Source: Zea mays
Taxonomy: Eukaryota; Streptophyta; Magnoliopsida; Poales; Poaceae
Length of the DNA: 64,000 nt
NCBI RefSeq assembly: GCF_902167145.1
Contig: NC_050104.1
Span: 104,481,849 to 104,545,848 of the forward strand
Direction: 5' to 3'
Shown piece by piece: positions 22,631 to 31,912 of this stretch. Within the stretch, counting starts at the first letter, position 1, and each line of letters starts with the position of its first letter. The notes under the pieces are model-generated. The model had not been told where the DNA came from and searched no databases. It saw only the letters and a list, made by a program, of their open reading frames with translations. The position numbers and the translations under genes were made by a program.

Positions 22631-23876
22631 TTAGAAGACTCCTCCAATTTTTCCTGAGGTATCAAAGAGTTAGCACTCTCCACTAGTCCTCGTTGGAGCA
22701 CCCGCGCAAGGGTATCGCTCCCCCTTGGTCCTCGCAAGAACCAAGTGCTCACTACGAGATGATCCTTTGCCACTCCGGCGCGGTGGATCCCTCGAGACCG
22801 CTTACAAACTTGAGTCGGGCCACCAACAAGATCTTCACGGTAATCACCGAGCTCCCAACACCACCAAGCCGTCTAGGTGATGCCGATCACCAAGAGTAAC
22901 AAGTCGTAGACTTTTGCTTGACCAAGAGAAGCTTAATGCAAGTGGTGTGTGCTCTAGGTGGCTCTCGCTAGCACTAATGAGGAACTAATGTGGGATTAAG
23001 ATTCTCTAATCTCCTCACTAGGCTTTTGGTGCTTGCAATGCTCTAGCAATGTGCTGGAATTAATGTGGGCAGCAAGACATTGAATATGGTGGGTGGAGGG
23101 GGTATAAATAGCCCACACCCACCAACTAGCCGTTACCAGCACTGTTCTGCGCATGGGCGCACCGGACAGTCCGGTGCGCCACCGGTACGCCAACGGTCGA
23201 CTCCAACGGCTAGTTCTGACAGGTAGCCGTTGGGCTGATGGCACACCGGACAGTGAACAGTCACTGTCCGGTGCACACTGGACAGTCCGGTGCACTGTCC
23301 GGTGCGCCACTAAAATTCATTTCTGAAACTGGCGCTTTCGGGTTTCTGTGGGAGAAAACTCTTCCCCAGGGCCACCTTGGCCCCACCTGGCAGAGGGCGC
23401 ACCGGACAGTCCAGTGCACACCGGATAGTCTGGTGCCCCAAGGCCAGAAACCCTATTTCCTGTTTTCAGCTGTTTTTCAAATCGGTTTTCGTTCTAACTT
23501 GTGAGTGAGTTCTAGAGTGACACCTAGCACTATATGTGAGTGTGAATGTGCACCAACACTACACTAGAACTCTCTTGGTCAAACTACTCATCGACAACCC
23601 CTCTTTATAGTACGGCTTAAAAGAGAATAAAAGACCTAACTAAATCACGAGTGTCCACATCTCCTTGACACTCGGACTCCGTAGTCCTTCACATTTTGTT
23701 TCGTCGTTTTAGCCGTCGCTTCAAGTTCTTATCTCCGGGATTGTTTTCACTGTTGTAGTACTTCTACCTGTAATGCGACCTAACTTACCATTTGTCTCTG
23801 CAAATCACACGTTAGTCACATATAACATTACGTTGTCATTAATCACTAAAACCAACCAGGGGCCTAGATGCTTTCA
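22626..23876 (-). repeat. B 3' LTR, lacking its last 228 bp
   Basis: Matches 41335-42593. The part equivalent to 41107-41334 is missing because sequence left of AAGGT (22626-22630) is A's pol. It contains many copies of the CCGGACAGTCCGG palindrome at 23157-23440. Confidence 0.92.
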
Positions 23877-23894
23877 ATCTCCCCCTTTTTGGTG
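23877..23894 (-). promoter_or_regulatory. B polypurine tract
   Basis: Minus strand reads CACCAAAAAGGGGGAGAT directly before the TGAAAGCATC LTR start. Confidence 0.85.
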
Positions 23895-24309
23895 ATTGAT
23901 GACAACCCTACAAGATTTGTGAGAGTAGTTTGTTTTGAAATTTCTGTCAATAGAAAATATGGTTAGTTATACTCAGTAATCTTTGATAGAAAGAATGTGT
24001 ACCATAATAATAAGAATGAGCGCATACACATCGTAAGTTTCTTGTTCATATAAAAGTGAAATCAAATCGATGAACAAGAACTAAAAGACTGGTGATAACA
24101 TATAAGGTGAAAACATAATACACACACAGTCAACATAAGCATCGAGAGTATATATAGAGTTTGTGAGCCAAAAGCACCAAGCTAGTACAGAGAGTAACAA
24201 ACACATATATTACATCAAAATGACTCTCTACTAACTCCCTAACTCCCCCTAGCTCTCACAACTCATATCTCTCCCCCTTTGGTGTCAAACACCAAAAGGG
24301 TACCCGAAC
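23895..24309 (-). other. B 3' untranslated region with hairpin and second polypurine-like tract
   Basis: About 415 bp between the env-position ORF stop and the LTR, without ORF. At 24276-24300 a strong hairpin pairs CCCTTTTGGTGT with ACACCAAAGGG across a three-base loop, just after the stop codon. Its 3' arm runs into a purine tract (AAAGGGGGAGAGA) resembling the functional tract 400 bp downstream. Confidence 0.65.
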
Positions 24310-24489
24310 CTACACATCAGAAGTGGGAGGAGGTGGCAGGGGCACATCTGGTCGCGGTCGAGGCAGTAGAGCGAACGCCAGCTGGGGGTCAGAGTCAGTC
24401 TCGGATCCAGGATCTGCTATAGAAGCTGGAGCTGGTACTGACTCGGATTGAGGCTGCACTGCAGGGGTTGCCGGATCTGAAGTGGTCAC
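24310..24489 (-). pseudogene. B env-position ORF, C-terminal 60 codons
   Basis: Continues the reading frame interrupted by Z: a Pro/Ser-rich tail beginning VTTSDPATPAV and ending PPPPTSDV with TAG at 24310-24312. The frame matches the Pro-rich segment at 31912-32158 once Z and one GTCAC copy are removed. No membrane segment is visible in this tail. Confidence 0.75.
24485..24489. repeat. Target-site duplication of Z, left copy (GTCAC)
   Basis: GTCAC before Z's TGTTGGGG end, repeated at 31908-31912. Confidence 0.95.
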
Positions 24490-25153
24490 TGTTGGGGACT
24501 TGTTCTCAAATGCTATGAGTTAAGAACAAGGCAACACAGAAAATGTTAAACATTAAGATCCTTCGTCCTTTGAAGCATTATTTCCCTTAGGATATAACGA
24601 TCTCCGGACGAAGGTCATGAAGGATTAACCTTCATCACTACAATATACATTAGTAAAAGACGAAGCATATGAAACATAAAAGATAGCACGAATAATCATA
24701 TAACATTATTCATTTAACTTTATTAACTCATCATAAAGAAATAGAAACAATATTGAATTATAAATGTACCTTCGGCTTGGAAGGAGATGAAAATACAAGT
24801 GTGACGCAAAAGCAAATGCCAAGTCAGCGTGAACAGTACGGGGGTACTGTTCACCTATTTATAGGCACGGGGTACAACCCATACAAAATTACATACATGC
24901 CCTTTACATTTGGTGATAATTCTATGGCATTCTATCGAGGTCTAAATGGCCTTTTCATCTTTAAGTCGGTTCCCTTTTCTGCGAACATGCCGAAGCTTTC
25001 CTGCTTCACAGCTTCGGTACTGTGTCAACCTTCGTATCTTTTGAGCTTCTCCCTTTCTGATTCAAGTCCGAAGATACCTGTTCACACATTATACTCCAGA
25101 AACATTGTTAAATCATGTTTTTGAGGACCTTCGGAAGCCGAAGGCCCCCAACA
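24490..25153 (-). repeat. Z 3' LTR
   Basis: 664 bp, ends TGTTGGGG and CCCCCAACA. On the minus strand a TATA box (CTATAAATAGG) lies at 24855-24865. The ORF 24753-25124 recurs identically in the other LTR and is not a gene. Confidence 0.95.
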
Positions 25154-25166
25154 GTAGCCCCTCGCA
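25154..25166 (-). promoter_or_regulatory. Z polypurine tract
   Basis: Minus strand reads GCGAGGGGCTAC into the LTR start. Modest in purine content but correctly placed; H has a similar GGGGGCTAC tract at its 3' LTR. Confidence 0.65.
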
Positions 25167-25309
25167 ATATTAATTTGTTTGAAATAATAAATTCAGATTG
25201 CGATATGAACGAAGGCTTTATGCCGAAGGTCCGAAAAAACACCTTCCCTTTGCTAGAATAGCAACATTCAATGACAAGTGGGGTCTTTCAACTTTCAACG
25301 CATCAAGCG

Positions 25310-25317
25310 TATAAATA
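25310..25317 (+). promoter_or_regulatory. TATA box of the antisense gene in Z
   Basis: TATAAATA on the + strand, 144 bp upstream of the ATG at 25461 and inside Z's internal region, not its LTR. A start about 30 bases downstream would give a 5' leader of about 115 nt. The H counterpart has a TATA box at a similar distance. Confidence 0.7.
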
Positions 25318-25460
25318 CGGCCATACCGCAAACTTATTTTGCACGCTTTCTGGCCAACCACTCCTGCTCACTCATTTTTTAGCTCTTGTGCACTGTGATC
25401 TGCTAAGTTTTTAGCTTTGAAGCTTCGGCTTTTAAAAACAGTTTTTTAGCGCTTCCGAAG

Positions 25461-28400
25461 ATGTCTGAAGCTGCTAAGAAGGCTGCTGCTGAGATGAAGC
25501 TGAGTCTTGATGAAGAGAAGAACCTAGGGTTTCTTATAGCGATGTCGAAGTCCAACACAGAAAAGATTACCAAGGAAATTCTGGAGGGGCTGTCTGAAGA
25601 TACTGGTGACAGTGAAAGTTATGATATGGACAGCGGTGGCGAAGACTCCGAAGATCGCCCTTGGCGACCAAGCCATTCAGTTTATGGTAAATCAACTATC
25701 AAAGAGAATCATCTTGTTAATATGAGAGGAAGGTATTTCCGGGATCTGTCCATTGTGAGGGCGGACGAAGGGGAAAAAACTTGTCCACACCCTGAAGAAA
25801 ATGAAGTTGTGGTGTACCGAAGCTTTTTGAAAGCTGGATTGCGATTCCCCTTGAGCAGCTTCGTCGTGGAGGTGTTGAAAATCTTCGAAGTCTATCTTCA
25901 TCAACTTACTCCCGAGGCAATTATAAGGCTAAATATCTTCGTGTGGGCCGCGAGGAGCCAAGGTCTGAAGCCTGACGCAAGAAGCTTCTGTAATGTTCAT
26001 GAATTATTATATGAAACAAAGCCTTGGGGCAAAGAACAGTACCATAACAACTTTGGCTGCTACAGCTTCGTTTCTCGGTCCGGGGCGAGCTGTCCCGTAC
26101 CAACCTTTCGGAAGAGATGGCCCGGGGATTGGATGACAGAATGGTTTTATGTGAAGAATGACTTATCAGCACGAGAAGACATCAAAGGTATAATTATGCG
26201 TCCTATTTGGCAAAGCTTCGGCCTTCGGAGGCCGAAGGTTGAAATGAACGAAGCCGCCGAAGAGTGCCAAAGAGCCTTCGGCGTTGTCTGCTCTTTTATA
26301 GGAACAAGGGACTTAGTACAAGAACATATCGCCTTCAGGGTGTGGCCGCTTGCTGAGAAATGGGAAATGCCACAAGAAACCATAAAAGAGGCCGACGAAG
26401 GTGAGCTTGTGAGACTGAAGTACACCTTCAAATTTGGAGATAAATTTATTGAGCCAGATGATGAGTGGTTGAAAAGCATTGACAATTTAAGTGATGAGCT
26501 ACTCGGGACCTACTCGAAGGCTGAAGATAATGCAATGTCAGCAGCCTTCGGAGGCCGAAAAAAGAAGAGACTGAATCGGGTATTTGATGCCATTGGGTTT
26601 GTCTACCCTGATTACTGCTATCCCATTCGAAGGCAGAAGAGAAAAAACACAATCTCTGCAAAAGAAGAAGCTGCAGCTGCTCCTGGCGAGCCAGAACCGA
26701 AAAGGAAAAAGATAAAGGTTCTTACGCATCGGCCGCGTTATATTGAACCAGCTTCGGTGCCGGAGTTTACCGGGAAAACTTCTTCAGCCACCGAAGCTGA
26801 AAAACTAATCGAGCCAGCCTTGTTGCCAGAGATCGCAGAAACGGCCGAAGTGCCACCAAAGATAGAATCAGAACAATCAAACATTTTGTTGTCAGAAACA
26901 AAAGAGAAAACCGAAGCGCCGCTCACAGAAAAAATTGAGGAGGTAAGAGAAGCAACTGAGGGCTCCAAAACATCAGAAGTTTTGAGTCCTACAGCAATCA
27001 TTGGGACAGCAAAAAATGAAAAAGTGCCAGCTGCAACTCCGAAGAGAAAGAGAATGGCTAATGTGCTAGACGTATTGGAAACGATCAAATCTTCGAGCAC
27101 ACCTCCGAAGAAAGCTGCTGTTACTCCTGAAACAACAGCTGAAATCTCTGGTTCTACAGCTCCAGAGCAAAAGATTGAAGCCGAAGCTGGACCCTCAGAG
27201 CCCGCAAAAACTTTGGAAAGTGAGGCAGAGAAAATAACAAAGCCAACTATTGAAGAATCTAGTGTTGTTGCCCCCGAAGCATCCCCCAAAATTCGTGATT
27301 ATATTTTTCGTCATGCTTCGGGGAAAAAATTATCAGAAAAAGAAGAACAAGAGGCCCAGCATTATGCCCAAAAACTGAAATATCCGAAGGGGGCGTTAAT
27401 ATTTAATGGCAGTGGAGAAGAAGACTTCTTGTACTGTCTTCCCGACAACAAGGAAATTTCTGTCTGTCGGGAGATAAGCAGAAGCTTCGGATTCCCAACT
27501 TTAGAAGACGGACTTTCGGTGCTATCAAAAAACGATCTGGCTGACAGCCTAGCTTATAACAGTTTAAAGGTATGATAAATGAAATCCTTGTATTTTTCCG
27601 TTCATTTAAACCCTCTGACACACACACATATTCCTTCTTGCAGGGCTTGATTCTTAGCAATGCTCTCAGAGCCCAGAAAGATACTGAAGACGAAGGGTGT
27701 ACTATAGCCCTGAGCAACCTTCGTTCCGAAGTAATTGAACTGAGGAACGAAGGTCTCGAAAAAGACAAAATATTATACTCATTGATAGATAAAATAAAGG
27801 AGGACGAAGCTGCTTTCAAAAGTCAGGCTGAAGCTCAGAAACGCGAAATTGAAGACCTTCGGAAACAACTGGCCAGAGCCAAAGAAGAACGTATACTTGA
27901 AGAAACAAAGCGTGAACTCAGCGATCAATGGGCAGATCACCTAGAAGTGACTGTTGAAGAGCTTCGTTCATCCAAAAAGAGATGCTACAATAAATCTATA
28001 GACTGTGTTAAAAAATTAAAGGCTAGCTTCGCCAAGGTCGGCGCATTCTCAAGTGAAGAAAATTTTTCGAGGGGCAATCCCGAAGGTGTCATTGAATGGA
28101 TTGACCACGAAGCTGAAGCCTTCGAAGAAATTTTAAATAGCCGAGGAGATATATGTGCCTTCTCTGGCGCCAGAGGGATTGCCACCATTTTAGAGAAAAA
28201 GGGCTGTGAGCATGTAAAAATTTTAGCACAGTCCGAAGCCACCTTGTCGACTGAAGATATAAAAGATCCTTCAGCCGAAGCTAGCGCGGTTGGGGGAAAA
28301 TTTTTCACTGACATCTGGGACAACGGTGGCCGAGAAATGGCAAGAGAAATTATTCAGAGAAGTGAAAAGGGCATCCATGATGCTAGAGAAGTGGCTAAGG

Positions 28401-28663
28401 CTGCTGAAAAGAGCACAGAGCCCGAAGGTCAATTAGGTACTAAATAATAGTTTTTACCGTGTTGTAATCTTTAGGCTTTTAAGATCTGTTTGCGATTTGT
28501 AATAGTAATGTAGTCGTGTCCTGCTTCAGATCCGACTAAAGCGCCTTCGGGCCCTCAGCCGAAGGGGGACGACGAAATTAAAAAGATGGCCGAAGATATT
28601 ATGGACGAAGTCGTCAATCGGCTTCTGAATGAAGCTGCAGGAGTCGTTTTGAGAGAGGATTAA
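25461..28663 (+). CDS. Intact three-exon antisense gene in Z (plant gypsy-associated family)
   Basis: Exons 25461-27569, 27644-28436 and 28530-28663 join in frame to give 1011 residues. Intron 1 (27570-27643) has donor AAG/GTATGA and acceptor TTGCAG/GG; intron 2 (28437-28529) has TTAG/GTACTA and TTCAG/AT. Residues about 115-235 form a conserved region (FPLSSF to WFYVKND) that I relate to the plant 'putative gypsy type transposon' domain (Pfam Transposase_28, from memory). A Lys/Glu/Pro-rich, low-complexity stretch (about 400-660) follows, then a coiled coil in exon 2 (about 725-800) and an acidic C-terminus. No known catalytic motif is visible and function is unknown. Transcription would run against Z's genomic RNA, so introns are not lost by retrotransposition. 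Confidence 0.85.
27570..27643 (+). other. Intron 1 of Z antisense gene
   Basis: 74 bp, GTATGA to a pyrimidine-rich TTCCTTCTTGCAG. The upstream exon ends on a codon boundary (2109 nt) and the downstream exon continues in the frame that stays open to 28436. Reading through without splicing hits TGA after four bases. Confidence 0.85.
28437..28529 (+). other. Intron 2 of Z antisense gene
   Basis: 93 bp, GTACTA to TGCTTCAG. Phase 1: the last G of exon 2 plus AT of exon 3 makes one Asp codon, and the frame then stays open to TAA at 28661. Without splicing the frame stops at 28445. Confidence 0.8.
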
Positions 28664-28790
28664 ACATTTTTGTAAAAAACTTCGGAAATGTAATATAATG
28701 TAACATTTTTGTAACCCCGAATGTAATATATCTATTTTTGCTACTCAATTCTTTACGATGCATGAAACTTTACACACGTACCGTTTTTGA
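28664..28790 (+). other. Likely 3' end region of Z antisense gene
   Basis: AT-rich stretch directly after the stop with repeated AATGTAATATAATG-like words (about 28687-28735), of the kind plant polyadenylation regions use. No exact AATAAA is seen, so the cleavage site is not placed. Confidence 0.4.
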
Positions 28791-28877
28791 GTTTGGCGAA
28801 AAAACACCTTCCCTTCTTTTCATGCTTCGTGAAGAATATCCGAACTTCGTGAAAAAATTCTCCGAAGCTATACTTCG

Positions 28878-29036
28878 AAGATGAAGATTGTGTCTCCTTG
28901 TGACCATGATTTTCACTCTTTCAAATCATACTTTCGAAAATCAATATTGTGTCCCCTTCTTGGGACCACGATTTTCACTCTTTCAAATCATACTTCCGAA
29001 GATCAATATTGTGTCCCCTTCTTGGGCCATATGCAA
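28878..29036. repeat. About 62-bp tandem repeat in Z
   Basis: Two and a half copies of a unit containing TCAATATTGTGTCCCCTTCT and ATTTTCACTCTTTCAAATCA, beginning near 28878, 28937 and 28999. Non-coding; it lies between the antisense gene and the end of gag, where pol sits in autonomous relatives. Confidence 0.75.
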
Positions 29037-29162
29037 CATGATGTATGATGCTTATGCTATGCAAAATGATGTAATGATGTTATGCTACGTAGATGACATT
29101 TGTTCCGAAAGATACACACATATCCCCACACAATATTTTTGTATCAGCACTGATTCTTCGCT

Positions 29163-29343
29163 GTAAGCTCTGCATTCCCTTAGGAACGTCTTTGGAGCTT
29201 CTTCGCCTCTTACTTAGGCGGTATAAGCTCTGCATTCCCTTAGGAACGTCTTTGGAGCTTCTTCGCCTTTTACTTAGGCGGTATAAGCTCTGCATTCCCT
29301 TAGGAACGTCTTTGGAGCTTCTTCGCCTTTTACTTAGGCGGTA
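29163..29343. repeat. Exact 60-bp tandem repeat, three copies, in Z
   Basis: Units starting at 29163, 29223 and 29283 are nearly identical (one C/T change), each with TAAGCTCTGCATTCCCTTAG and CTTCTTCGCC. The period of 60 keeps both strands open and gives a repeated 20-residue peptide, but no start or gene context supports translation. Decayed copies continue to about 29480. Confidence 0.9.
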
Positions 29344-29651
29344 TCAGCGTTGACTTTTCGCTGTATGCTCTGCATTCCTTTTGGAACGACTTTGGAGCAG
29401 AAAACTTACGCTGCGCTCCCTTCGGAACGACTTTTTGTGACTTCGTCAGACTTACTCTGCGTTCCTTAGAACGACTTTTCGTTGCTTCGAAGGATTTTCG
29501 ATAGTCCGAAGGTCCTTTTTATTGTCGCAAACCTGTGAAGAAAACATATTTTTCTTGTAGGAATCAACGAAACTAATTACATGAAAACAATGTCCTTTAT
29601 TACAGAGAATAAAACTGAATGAAAAAGATTGCTATTAAGGTAGGATATTTG

Positions 29652-31169
29652 TCAATAGATGTGCTTTGATTCTGGCACGGTGCTGTTGACCGTGCGAGCT
29701 TCGGACTGTTCTCTGAAGTCCCTTTGATGTGGAGCATATTGGCTCCCTTCTGGCTGCTGACCTTGTTGCAACGGAGGTGGAGGCGGAGGCTGTTGCCAGG
29801 AAGCTGAAGGCTGACTTGCCGAAGCAGCAGAGACTACAGGATGATTGCCCACATATTCTGGGATGTAGGGCGAATGATACGAAGCTGTATGCATGACCTG
29901 CTTCGGCTGGGCTTGTTGTGCTGCTGCTTCAGCTATTTCCTTTTGCTTCTGTATAGTAACATGGCACATCCTGATAGTATGGCCTTTGTTCTCACCACAG
30001 AATAAGCAAAAGATTCTTCTTGGTTGATCGCCAAATCTTCCTCCGAAGCCCCTGGCGCCTCTGCCTCTTGGAGCTGGTGGTCGGAAGGAGCTTTGCTGTT
30101 GCCCCGAAGCCTGTGAGGAGTACTGTGGCCTTTGCTGCTGGCTCCCCTTATCATCATTTTGATTGGAATTATGAATTGATCTGACATGCCTCGGATAGAA
30201 TCTTCCTCCGAAGCCCCTGGTCATCTCAGAAAATCTGAAGGCCTCCTCCCTTCTTTGGCGAAAATCATTGTCAGCTCGAATATATTCATCCATCTTCTGG
30301 AGCAGCTTCTCCAGCGTTTGTGGTGGCTTCCTAGCAAAATACTGCGCTGATGGCCCTGGCCGAAGCCCCTTGATCATGGCCTCAATAACAATCTCATTGG
30401 GCACTGTCGGTGCCTGTGCCCTCAAACGCAAGAACCTTCGGACATATGCCTGAAGGTATTCTTCGTGGTCCTGAGTGCACTGGAACAGAGCCTGAGCAGT
30501 GACCGGCTTCGTCTGAAATCCTTGGAAGCTGGTTAACAACAAGTCCTTCAGCTTCTGCCATGAAGTGATCGTTCCTGGTCGAAGGGAGGAATACCAGGTT
30601 TGAGCAACACTTCTAACAGCCATGACGAAAGATTTGGCCATGACTGAAGCATTGCCACCGTACGAAGACACTGTTGCTTCGTAGCTCATCAAAAACTGCT
30701 TCGGATCAGAATGGCCATCAAATACGGGGAGCTGAGGCGGCTTGTATGATGGAGGCCAAGGTGTAGCCTGTAACTCAGCAGACAGGGGAGAAACATCATC
30801 AAAAACAAAATTCCCATGATGGAAATTGTCATACCAGTCATCTTCGTTGTGAAAGCCCTCCTGATGAAGGTCTTGATGCTGAGGCCTTCGGTATTGCTCA
30901 TCCTGAGCAAGATGACGAACTTCTTCAGAGGCTTCGTCTATCTGCCTCTGCAGTTCAGCTAGCCTGGCCATCTTCTCCTTCTTGCGTTGAACCTGCTGCT
31001 GAAGGATTTCCAGATTTCGAATCTCCTGATCTAGATCATCCTCCGGAGGTGTTGGACTGGTAGCCTTCCTCTTCTGGCTCCGTGCTTCTCTAAGAGAAAG
31101 GACGTCTTGATTGGGGTCCAGCGGCTGCAGCGTGCCAGCCCCTGGTGCTGAAGCCTTCTTCGGCGGCAT
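29652..31169 (-). CDS. gag: Z gag, uninterrupted
   Basis: 505 codons from ATG 31169 (MPPKKASAPG), about 60 bases after the primer site; an upstream in-frame extension to 31208 starts with TTG, so it was not used. A charged, Gln-rich coiled coil (residues about 40-95) precedes a Retrotrans_gag capsid domain (about 180-300; AQTWYSSLRPG, YLQAYVRRFLRLR). A nucleocapsid part follows with one zinc knuckle CLFCGENKGHTIRMC, spaced CX2CX5HX4C instead of the usual CX2CX4HX4C, and a Gln/Pro-rich tail. It would form the particle that packages Z RNA. No protease or pol follows. Confidence 0.92.
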   Translation of the reverse strand: MPPKKASAPGAGTLQPLDPNQDVLSLREARSQKRKATSPTPPEDDLDQEIRNLEILQQQVQRKKEKMARLAELQRQIDEASEEVRHLAQDEQYRRPQHQDLHQEGFHNEDDWYDNFHHGNFVFDDVSPLSAELQATPWPPSYKPPQLPVFDGHSDPKQFLMSYEATVSSYGGNASVMAKSFVMAVRSVAQTWYSSLRPGTITSWQKLKDLLLTSFQGFQTKPVTAQALFQCTQDHEEYLQAYVRRFLRLRAQAPTVPNEIVIEAMIKGLRPGPSAQYFARKPPQTLEKLLQKMDEYIRADNDFRQRREEAFRFSEMTRGFGGRFYPRHVRSIHNSNQNDDKGSQQQRPQYSSQASGQQQSSFRPPAPRGRGARGFGGRFGDQPRRIFCLFCGENKGHTIRMCHVTIQKQKEIAEAAAQQAQPKQVMHTASYHSPYIPEYVGNHPVVSAASASQPSASWQQPPPPPPLQQGQQPEGSQYAPHQRDFREQSEARTVNSTVPESKHIY

Positions 31170-31225
31170 GACGAAGCTGATGCTTGCCGAAGGTGCCGAA
31201 AAACTCAAGAAGTGGAAGTGAGTTC

Positions 31226-31242
31226 ACCGGAGGTGGGCGCCA
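31226..31242 (-). promoter_or_regulatory. Z primer-binding site
   Basis: Minus strand TGGCGCCCACCTCCGG, one base inside the 5' LTR. The position and TGGCGCC start fit a tRNA primer site; the tRNA was not identified. Confidence 0.75.
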
Positions 31243-31243
31243 A

Positions 31244-31907
31244 TGTTGGGGACTTGTTCTCAAATGCTATGAGTTAAGAACAAGGCAACACAGAAAATGT
31301 TAAACATTAAGATCCTTCGTCCTTTGAAGCATTATTTCCCTTAGGATATAACGATCTCCGGACGAAGGTCATGAAGGATTAACCTTCATCACTACAATAT
31401 ACATTAGTAAAAGACGAAGCATATGAAACATAAAAGATAGCACGAATAATCATATAACATTATTCATTTAACTTTATTAACTCATCATAAAGAAATAGAA
31501 ACAATATTGAATTATAAATGTACCTTCGGCTTGGAAGGAGATGAAAATACAAGTGTGACGCAAAAGCAAATGCCAAGTCAGCGTGAACAGTACGGGGGTA
31601 CTGTTCACCTATTTATAGGCACGGGGTACAACCCATACAAAATTACATACATGCCCTTTACATTTGGTGATAATTCTATGGCATTCTATCGAGGTCTAAA
31701 TGGCCTTTTCATCTTTAAGTCGGTTCCCTTTTCTGCGAACATGCCGAAGCTTTCCTGCTTCACAGCTTCGGTACTGTGTCAACCTTCGTATCTTTTGAGC
31801 TTCTCCCTTTCTGATTCAAGTCCGAAGATACCTGTTCACACATTATACTCCAGAAACATTGTTAAATCATGTTTTTGAGGACCTTCGGAAGCCGAAGGCC
31901 CCCAACA
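31244..31907 (-). repeat. Z 5' LTR
   Basis: 664 bp, apparently identical to 24490-25153. The minus-strand TATA box (CTATAAATAGG) at about 31609-31619 is the promoter for genomic RNA. Confidence 0.95.
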
Positions 31908-31912
31908 GTCAC
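31908..31912. repeat. Target-site duplication of Z, right copy (GTCAC)
   Basis: Matches 24485-24489. Confidence 0.95.

Larger units (their letters stand above)
24490..31907 (-). mobile_element. Z: zeon-like non-autonomous Ty3/gypsy (Tat-type) element
   Basis: 7418 bp with two 664-bp LTRs that look identical by eye and a perfect GTCAC duplication. Orientation is minus: primer site at 31226-31242, gag 31169-29652, purine tract next to the left LTR. There is no protease, RT, RNase H or integrase. Size, LTR length, gag-only coding and the recurring CTTCGG/CCGAAG word match the maize cinful-zeon group, where zeon is the pol-less partner. On the opposite strand it carries an intact three-exon gene. 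The insertion is very recent. Confidence 0.93.

Noticed and set aside
24753..25124. 123-codon ORF on the + strand, repeated identically at 31507-31878
   Set aside because: It lies wholly inside the two LTRs of Z; identity reflects LTR identity, and there is no domain.
29163..29343. Three 60-bp repeats considered as a CRISPR-like or protein-repeat locus
   Set aside because: Units abut without spacers and the DNA is plant retrotransposon; the 20-residue peptide has no start or gene context.
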